From Saccopteryx bilineata (lineage: Eukaryota > Chordata > Mammalia > Chiroptera > Emballonuridae): DNA of 64,000 nt. The notes under the pieces were generated by a model that was given only the letters and a program-made list of their open reading frames with translations, did no database searches and was not told the DNA's origin. Positions 56,895 to 64,000 of the stretch are shown piece after piece. The stretch lies in NCBI RefSeq assembly GCF_036850765.1, contig NC_089496.1, forward strand, positions 47,668,113 through 47,732,112, read 5' to 3'. How positions within the stretch are numbered: the stretch's first letter is position 1; each line of letters starts with the position of its first letter. Both the position numbers and the translations under genes were made by a program.

Positions 56895-57115
56895 GATAAC
56901 AACATGTTTATTGAGCTCTTATTATGTGTCAGATATTGGTAGAAAAAAAAACCCACTTTCTGTGCAATAACTGATTTAATTTCCCCCCAACTCTATCAAA
57001 TCAACAAGGAAACTGTGGTCCAGAAACGGTAAGTAAATTTCTTCCAGATATTGATGGTAGAGTTGGGGTTGGAATTTTCTATTCCCAGGGACTACAGTGC
57101 TCTTAACCAATACAC
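56895..57115 (-). repeat. MIR SINE (near full length, antisense)
   Basis: 'tgtttattgagctcttatta', 'tgtgtcagatattggtag', 'ggaaactgtggtccagaaac' and 'gtgctcttaaccaatacacc' reproduce the whole antisense MIR. Confidence 0.85.
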
Positions 57116-58286
57116 CAGTGGTTTCTGGACCTTTGGATTTCACAAACTCATAAAATTCCCATAAACCAACACAATGCAGTCATATTTTTTTTTGCCAAGT
57201 ATAAACATCGAGTAACAAACAAATTATATTAAAAAAGCAAACCCTAGTATTTTCTACCATTATTATATATATAATCAAATAAAATATTTCACACCAAACA
57301 GTAGAAGGACCTAATCTCAGAACAGGGAGTGATCTTTCTAAAGTGGATTTGTTTGACTTCAGGACACATCCTCTACTTGTTTTGTTGCCCTGGAAGGTGT
57401 CCTAGTGGAGGCTCCCGGTTGGTCTTTGCTGATGGTTGAGTCCTCAGCAAAGGATGTAGTGCAGTGCGCCCTCAGCGAGGGGAAGTCCGTATCCTAGTGT
57501 CTGTGCCTCAACGCTCTCTCTGCCACCAGAGCAGCTTGTACATGGGACTGTCATCCAAGTGTCAGGGTGGCTAGAGAAAGAAGCTAGCAGATATCCGGAG
57601 ATTGGGGGCTATATAAGGGAACTTTATAGGGTTTAGGGGAAAAATAATTTAGTTATGGCAGAGGAAGTATTATTTTTTTCACCCAGTATCTGACATCGAA
57701 TAAGAGCTCAATAAACATGTTATTAGCAGTTATTAGTATGAGGATTGCTATTACTATTACTACATTGGTTCAAAGCATAACAGAGAAGAAGCTACTGAAT
57801 CTTCTGCAGCCCTTCGAATGGATATCTCAGAATGTCACGTCGGGTCACCATATCTGGAGGATATCTGTTAACTTCTTTCTCCAGCCACCCCAACACTTGG
57901 GGACAAGGTCCCATTGTCCGCCGAATTACTAACATCCTCTTCTTCAGTGGATGTCCAATGGTAGAACACTCCCAGTCTGGGTGAAAAATGCGTAAAAAAA
58001 ACCCTGGGTGAATCCAACTTTGACTGAGGAAGAGATACAATAATCACACTCTGATGAAGCTGCTGCTTTGTCCAAATTAAGTTTGGAATTTTACCTCCCC
58101 TTGGTCTAATCAAGTTCTAGCCTTCCTGCCCCACTCAGATATTGGGGAAAGGAAGTCCACTCAAATGTTCTCTTTAAATGGTGCTGTTTTTTTTTTTTTA
58201 CAAGGAACAAGTAATCTATTTTTTTAAAGAAACTAATATCATTTACCAATGTGTATTTACTATTTTATATGAGAATTACACATAAT
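57116..58286. other. Intergenic sequence, unassigned
   Basis: No gene is recognised. The interval 57,790-58,110 has two overlapping minus-strand ORFs of about 80 codons that look slightly protein-like. I could not match them to any family and they may come from an old mobile element. Confidence 0.4.
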
Positions 58287-58664
58287 TTTTTGTTGTTGTT
58301 GTTTTTATATTTTTCCAAAGTTAGAAGCGGGGAGGCAGTCAGACAGACTCCCGCATGCGCCTGACTGGGATCCACTTGGCATGCCCACCGGGGGCGATGC
58401 TCTGCCCATCTGGGGCATTGCTCCATTGTGGCCGGAGCCATTCTAGTGCCTGGGGTGGAGACCATGGAGCCATCCTCAGTGCCTGGACCAACTTTGTTCC
58501 AATGGAGCCTTGGCTGTAGGAGGGGAAGAGAGAGACAGAGAGGAAGGTGAGAGGGTAGGGTGGAGAAGCAGATGGGTACTTCTCCTGTGTGCCCTGACCG
58601 GGAATCGAACCTGGGACTTCCACAGGCCGGACTAACATTTTACTGCTGAGCCAACCAGCCAGGG
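58287..58664 (-). mobile_element. Bat Ves-type SINE, full length
   Basis: Antisense. The right end is 'gctgagccaaccagccaggg' (tRNA head) with B box 'gggaatcgaacctggga', the body 'ttccaatggagccttggctg', and the left end T-rich. Short direct repeats ACACATAATT (58274-58283) and ACACACAATT (58665 on) flank it. More diverged than the copy at 49.5 kb. Confidence 0.9.
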
Positions 58665-58739
58665 TCACACACAATTCTTTCAACGACCATTGGGGAGCAG
58701 TCAATACTATTTAGTCACCCCTGTGAGCAAGAATAGTGG

Positions 58740-60900
58740 GTAACCTATGAAAATACTTTTGCTAATTCCCTCTTTATGAAGAAAAAAAATATTTCTTGCA
58801 TATCAGTGAAAAATCTCTCCTTTACATTAGATCAATATATATTTAATACTCAACCTGCATCAGAATGGTGCCACACATTGTCTTAATCATAAAATACCAG
58901 TCCCCAGAAAGAGTTCAGCCAGGATCACTTGCTAGATGAGTAGTGTGTACACTGTAAACCGTTTGTGCAAACCACTGCTTTGTTACAGCACCAAACGTAT
59001 CCGGCGAGAAGTCCCCTTTCATCAGAGAACAGGTTTGCCATCTGATTTGTGCCCAGAACATGTAAGAAACATAGCAGATTGCATGCTGCACTGATTATGG
59101 AATATACGTATGCATTTAAATCACTTAGGCTTTACTTTTTTATGACGCATTGGTGAATTGTATTCCTTTTGCGTTTGTAATTAGAAGGCGAAACAGATGT
59201 AATGGCTCCATTTAAAGTGATACGTCCATTAAAATAACCCACACTACCAAGTCATTGTTTCCTCTAACAAGGGAGTCTGTCCATCGTGAGGCTGTTTTTT
59301 GAGCCGTGTAGATAGACGATGAAGAGAAGCACATGTGTTTGCAGGAAATACTGATTGATTACGGAAGTCAGAAGTTTTTTGTTTGTTTTTTGTGTGTGTG
59401 TGATGAGGTTTAACTGTTTTTATAATTTGTTGTGGTTTCTTTTTGTTGTTTTCTTTATCTGAAGATGGGACATCATCAAAGAAACAGTCATTCCTTCGCC
59501 ATCACTTATGTTCTCAAACTGAGCTGAATAATCAAACCTATCTGTGTTTCAAAGGAGACCAATTTTTAAAAATTTTATTTTCATAAGCCGCATAGAGTAA
59601 AACTAAATATTTAACTGTCGCACACTTGGTGATCAAATATATTTGCTATCGACACTGGCTGTTTGTTTGAACCTAAATAAAATGTAGATTTTTAAAAAAA
59701 ATTTTGATCAATAACAGCTTTTCGGAGATCTGCTATTGTCGTGCTTGATTGAGACAGACCGTGACAGCCAAAGTGGTAGCCGGCAGACAACTCCTTAATA
59801 TGTGAATGTGACTGACCCAATTTTCTGCCCCACCCCCCCAAAGCAAACTGCATCTCTAACAACCTTTTCACCTTTTCCGCTTGCAACATCAATGCACGTA
59901 TGATAAACATTCTGAAATTCATCTTTGTAGAACAGATGCATATTAATTTCTTGCACCACTGTAATTAAACACCTCTGTCACTGAGTCACCAATGCTTATA
60001 GACACATCCTCAAGTTCAAGGTTGCCATCTTTTTTAAGAGGAAAATTTAATATCAGGAATGCTACCTGGTCGGTACACAGCTTGAAAAGATAGTGTGGTT
60101 TTGTACAAATTCCATTTAGGACACCAAGAAAGTAATTCTTTGTTGAGATAAAACATTCAGAAAGGTTTTTTTAGGGGAAGAAATGTTGGGATAGAACATA
60201 TTATGATGATTATGATGTTCAATCTAATTATTGATGCTTCCGGAAGTGCCGAGAGCACCAGTACTATGCCCTATGGGGCAGGTGGAGAGAAAATCCTTTT
60301 AAGCATTTTTAACTGAATCCCTGAGATGGTCAGCATTATTCTATAATTGAACACTAACTAGCAAATGTATTTTGAGGCTTACCTTTCTTGACTTGATGAC
60401 TTTCTAGGGAAGGAAAAAGTTTTCCTAGACCCTCTAGAATCTCTGGCTGGGTCTGAATATTCAATTGACAAACAAAATACTATAAGTTTTTCATGACACA
60501 GGAAAACTTCCTAAGGAAATGAAGGCTCAAAGAGCAAGCGGAACTGTGCATGTCGATGGTCGGTTTGGTGAAGAGCGGGTAGTCATGAAGAAATAGGATC
60601 GGTTAATAGATGAGGTAAATGTAGTCAACTGGGGGAAAGGAAACAAGGTCATTTGTTAGGATGGTGTGTGTCCCTTTGTCTCCAAAATAAGGCTGTTCCT
60701 TTCCTCCAGGTGCAGGGAGGGCACCTCTCAGGTGAGGGATTTTATGACCTGGTTCAGTGGACAGGAGCAGAAGAGTGGGTCAAAGTGATTTTCCTGCTTT
60801 TTCTGTCTTCTCAAACACCTTCAGGCTGAGACAGTCATACACCCAGGTGCCATATTTGGAGGGAGCATGTCCTGAACCCCACCAGTTTGCAGTTACTGAA
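58740..60900. other. Repeat-poor AT-rich block, candidate regulatory region
   Basis: In about 2.1 kb I recognise no SINE, L1, LTR or hAT sequence, unlike the neighbouring intervals. It contains ATTA/TAATTA cores ('tgtaattagaaggcg'), an E-box CAGATG ('gaaacagatgtaatggc') and 'ctgtcactgagtcacc'. No coding frame is evident. Possible conserved non-coding sequence; unproven. Confidence 0.35.
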
Positions 60901-61091
60901 ATACAGTGTGTCCGTAAAGTCATGGTGCACTTTTGACCGGTCACAGGAAAGCAACAAAAGATGATAGAAATGTGAAATCTGCACCAAATAAAAGGAAAAC
61001 TCTCCCAGTTTCATACCTATTCAGTGCAGTTCGATGTGGGCTCACGCACAGATTTTTTTAGGGCTCCTTAGGTAGCTGTCCCGTATAGCCT

Positions 61092-61340
61092 CTACAGACT
61101 CGTCACTGACTGATGGCCTACCAGAACAGGTTTCTCCACCAAACTGCCGGTTTCCTTCAACTGCTTATCCCACCCAGTAATGTTATTCCTATGTGGTGGC
61201 GCTTTGTTATAAACGCGCCGATATTCACGTTGCACTTTGGTCACGGATTCAAATTTAGCAAGCCACAGAATACACTGAACTTTCCTCTGTACCATCCACA
61301 TCTCGACTGGTATGGCTGTGGGCTGCTCCGCTGTATACAT
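61092..61340 (-). pseudogene. Transposase N-terminal fragment (mariner-type helix-turn-helix)
   Basis: The frame is open for 82 codons. The segment VQRKVQCILWLAKFESVTKV followed by QREYRRVYNKAPPHRNNITG is the DNA-binding module found in mariner-like and arthropod transposases (DUF4817-type by recollection). The remaining transposase is deleted between this segment and the terminal repeat. No catalytic aspartates are present, so it cannot be an active enzyme. Confidence 0.7.
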
Positions 61341-61485
61341 GGTGTTACATCATCATCTGTGCATGCGCACATGCTGCCACATCATCCTACAGAAACTGGG
61401 AGGGTTTCCCTTTTATTTGGTGCAGATTTCACATTTCTATGGTCTTTTGTTGCTTTCCTGTGACCAGTCAAAAGTGCACCATGGG

Positions 61486-61684
61486 CCTGACCTGTGGTGG
61501 CGTAGTGGATAAAGCGTCGACCTGGAAATGCTGAGGTCGCTGGTTCGAAACCCTGGGTTTGCCTGGTCAAGGCACATATGGGAGTTGATGCTTCCTGCTC
61601 CTCCTCCCCTTCTCTCTCTGTCTCTCTCTCTTCTCTCTCTCTCTCTCTCTCCTTCTCTCTCTCCTTTCTAAAATGAATTAAAAA
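61486..61684 (+). mobile_element. Bat tRNA-derived SINE nested in the mariner element
   Basis: Sense copy, short subfamily. It has A box TGGCGTAGTGGATAAAGC, B box GGTTCGAAACCC, 'ctggtcaaggcacatatggg', a (TC)n-rich tail and a terminal A-rich run. Target duplication AAGTGCACCATG (about 61474-61485) against AAGTATACCATG (about 61686-61697) lies inside the right terminal inverted repeat. The mariner insertion is therefore older than this SINE. Confidence 0.92.
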
Positions 61685-61717
61685 AAAGTATACCATGACT
61701 TTACGGACACACTGTGT

Positions 61718-62173
61718 ATACAAGAATGGATAACTTTCTGTTTTTGCTGTTGATTTCAATTTGTTGTTATTTCATTAGTCATGGCTCTGATTTTCTGTGT
61801 ATATATAAACTTATTGAATGGACACTATTTGTGGATAGTCACTCTCAAATCTTATTTGGGCGGCGACAGACAGACACACTCAGGTCAGTGATTATGAATT
61901 GATTTGATCAAACAGACAAAACCTTCCATTTTTCCTAGCTGCTAGTTTCTAGTTGTGAAAGAGAAATAATGATAGATTTTCTTCAACTGCATTATATGGT
62001 CTGTGTTTCCTATACATCCAAATTTTATAAAATATTTAGAGGTTTATTCAGAAAGCTAATTGAGCGGTTGTAGGCAAACATTGATAAATATTAATAGCCA
62101 AGATGTTGCAATAGGAATAATAAACTCGATTTATTCAATTGAGAGTTTATTGTTTAATTAATTATTTCTGGGC
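61718..62173. other. AT-rich intergenic interval
   Basis: No gene or recognised repeat. Confidence 0.4.
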
Positions 62174-62364
62174 CAGGCATCCCCAAACTATGGCCCGCAG
62201 GCCGCAATTTGGCCCCCTAAGGCCATTTATCCAGCTCCCACCGCACTTCCAGAAGGGGCAACTCTCTCATTGGTGGTCAGTGAGAGGAGCACTATATGTG
62301 GGAGCCCTCCAATGGTCTCAGGGACAGTGAACTGGCCCCCTGTGTAAAAGTTTGGGGACCCCTG
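62174..62364. mobile_element. Non-autonomous hAT element (third family)
   Basis: The termini CAGGCATCCCCAAACTATGG and, at the right, AAAAGTTTGGGGACCCCTG are inverted repeats (CAGG-TCCCCAAACT type), 191 bp overall. Internal text 'gcccgcaggccgcaatttgg' resembles the sub-terminal part of known mammalian hAT elements. The flanking 8-mers do not match, so the target duplication is not visible. Confidence 0.8.
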
Positions 62365-62639
62365 GAACAGATACTCTAGAAGTATGTTAAGGAGCCTATT
62401 CATGGAGTGGCTTTCAGTATGATAGAAATCCATCTGTTTGAGATTATTTAAACATAATCCTGTCTGAAACTTTGACTTTTAAAGATTGCATCTAAGGCTT
62501 TTATTTAGTTGTTTACTTAGACCAATTTCATGTTCAAATTTCACACTGTTAGAAAGTTTAAAGGATACTATTACTATGATTTTCAAAATAAAAGGATGAA
62601 CTCCCCTTGGAAACTGTTCTGGTCATCACGCTTCCTAGA

Positions 62640-63130
62640 CCTGTTTTTCTACTCTCTTCCTATTTCTGTGATTCTTTTCCATCACCCCATCCTCCCAGAC
62701 CACAAAATCTGTTCCTTTCATTTGGCTCTCAGTTATCCAGTTTTTTTTCCCTGCCTCCCATAGCAAAGCCATCAGCCAGGTCCCAGGGACCTCACCTGAC
62801 TGGAGCCTGCCTTTTCTGAACCTTCTTCCTTCCCCTCTGACGCTACTGCACTGGGCTGTCAGCACTCTGCCCCCACTCAATGCTTCCCTCTTCCAACGGA
62901 GCCTCACGTGACTTCCAGTTTAATCTTTTTCAAGCATCGCTATGATTTTGTTCAGAGTGCCATCAAGATAGTTCACTGTCTTTCCATTACATTTGGCCCC
63001 AAATCCAAACTTTGTTATCTTGGCCTTACCCTACACGTTAGGTCTTTTCTCCCACTCCACCAAGGTGAAGAGCTAACCTCTCCTCTTTCCCCAGCCGTGT
63101 GCTTTGACATGCTCTTCCCACGTGAAAACA
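62640..63130 (+). mobile_element. L2 fragment
   Basis: 'ctccaacggagcctcacgtg'-like text, 'tttttcaagcatcgctatga', 'ttacatttggccccaaatcc' and 'tatcttggccttaccctaca' fit the LINE2 3' portion. Identification is moderate and the edges are approximate. Confidence 0.5.
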
Positions 63131-63275
63131 CCCCAGCCTCTCCAGCTCCACGTGGCCATCTTCTCCTCCAGAGGCCACTGTGGAAGCCACCCAGATGAAG
63201 CTTTCTCCAAGGCTCCCAGTTGGAAAGACACTTCCAGTTCTCCGAGTCCATGCGATAACGCCTTTTTACCTATTG

Positions 63276-63655
63276 TGTTAGTTTGCTAAGGCTGCCACAA
63301 TGAAGGACCAGAAATTCATTTTCTTACCGTTCTAGAGGCTTAGAAGTTTGACATCAAGGTGTTGCCAGAGCTGCTTTCTTCTGATGCATTGCTCTTGGGC
63401 TTGTAGATGGCTTGTTCTTCCTATGTCTTCACACGGTCTTCCTTCTGTGTGTGTCTGTGTCCTAATCTCCTCCCCTCGAAAGGACAGCAGCCACATTAGA
63501 TTAGAGCCCTCTCTAATAACCTCATTTTAACTTCATTATCTCTTTAGAGCACCAACCTGTCCAGACAATCACATTCTGAGACACGGGGCACTAGGGCTTC
63601 AACATTCGACTTTTACAGGGGGCATCATTCAGCCCCGAATCCCTATCTTTGCAGC
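63276..63655 (+). mobile_element. MLT1-like (ERVL-MaLR) LTR, best-preserved copy
   Basis: It starts TGTTAGTTTGCTAAGGCTGC and has 'ttctagaggcttagaagttt', 'ggcttgtagatggcttgttc', 'gtgtcctaatctcctcccct' and 'attagattagagccctctct'. It ends near 'atcattcagccccgaat'. The order and edges follow the MLT1 type, also seen at 20.0 and 33.7 kb. Confidence 0.82.
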
Positions 63656-63689
63656 ACGTCTCACCTTAGAGTGTTCTGTTTTTCCTTTG

Positions 63690-63703
63690 TGTGTGTGTGT
63701 GTA
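63690..63703 (+). repeat. Short (TG)n tract
   Basis: Seven TG units between the LTR and the terminal SINE. Confidence 0.85.
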
Positions 63704-63889
63704 CATGTTATCAATCTCCTGCCATATTCTTAATATGAGAGGGCAGGGTCTACATTTTCGTTATGACATATGTCCGTGTAAAGCCCATAAACTCTCAAAA
63801 CAGTACCTCCTTGCACACAACAGCTATGTCACACTTTTTAAAAGATGAATAGAAAATAAATTAGTACTTTTTCTTTTTTTTAAGAGTAT

Positions 63890-64000
63890 TGTTTTTTTTT
63901 TTATTTTTTATTTATTGATTTTAGAGAGAAAAGAAGGGGGGAGAGAAAAACATAGATCTGTTCCTGTATGTGCCCTGACTGGGGATCGAACCCCTAACCT
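63890..64000 (-). mobile_element. Bat Ves-type SINE, cut by the window end
   Basis: The T-rich left end, 'ttattgattttagagagaaa', the GA-rich segment and 'atgtgccctgactggggatc' with B box 'gggatcgaacccc' are the antisense Ves SINE. The tRNA A box would lie beyond 64,000. Confidence 0.88.

Larger units (their letters stand above)
60904..61714. mobile_element. Deleted mariner-type element with long terminal inverted repeats
   Basis: The termini CAGTGTGTCCGTAAAGTCAT and, on the right, ATGACTTTACGGACACACTG are inverted repeats extending about 110 bp inward ('aaggaaaactctcccagttt' on the left against 'aaactgggagggtttccctt' on the right). TA precedes the left end. The right copy is split by a SINE. 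The central 61,092-61,340 encodes, on the minus strand, an 82-residue fragment with a helix-turn-helix-like segment (WLAKFESVTKVQREYRRVYN and KAPPHRNNITGW) of the kind at the N-terminus of some mariner-family transposases. The catalytic DDE domain is missing, so it is non-autonomous. Confidence 0.85.

Noticed and set aside
57792..58113. Two short minus-strand ORFs with a slightly protein-like composition
   Set aside because: I could not link them to a known protein and neither has splice sites or conservation evidence. They may be an old transposon remnant.

Overview
This window is a mammalian nuclear sequence, most probably from a bat (Chiroptera). Exons are separated by kilobase-scale introns with GT-AG borders. 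The interspersed repeats are dominated by full-length tRNA-derived SINEs of the bat Ves type, with A and B boxes, a pyrimidine- or A-rich tail and target-site duplications. There are also non-autonomous hAT elements, two with perfect 8-bp target duplications, and a deleted mariner-type element. The bat assignment rests on recognising these repeats from memory; I cannot resolve the family.

Positions 1 to about 17,355 hold the 3' part of ADCYAP1R1 (PAC1, the PACAP receptor, a class B1 GPCR) on the plus strand. Five exons are visible: the alternative 84-nt hip cassette (1252-1335), the alternative hop cassette (5897-5980, whose CAGCAG acceptor yields hop1 or hop2), the TM6/extracellular-loop-3 exon (9454-9583), a 42-nt TM7 microexon (11104-11145), and the terminal exon (coding 12607-12795, then a 3' UTR of about 4.5 kb to an AATAAA at 17333). 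Exons upstream of hip lie outside the window. The introns carry a 43-bp GC-rich minisatellite, a 114-bp triplication beside the TM7 exon, and retroviral-LTR-like direct repeats.

From about 17.4 kb to 64 kb I find no convincing protein-coding gene. From remembered human 7p14.3 synteny this would be the ADCYAP1R1-NEUROD6 interval. It is a mosaic of L1 fragments, MIR/L2 relics, MLT1-like LTRs, bat SINEs and DNA transposons, separated by AT-rich stretches in which I see no repeat and which may hold regulatory elements. Points worth checking are an isolated CpG-rich island (about 44.32-44.69 kb), an NRF1-type palindrome (38.6 kb), a splice-bounded ORF on the minus strand (21.25-21.47 kb) and a polyadenylated-looking retrocopy end (22.4 kb).

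No bacterial operon, CRISPR array, phage or other new multigene system is present. The most informative content is the intact alternative-splicing module of the PAC1 third intracellular loop. Many long ORFs in the first 20 kb are by-products of high GC content and tandem repeats, not genes.
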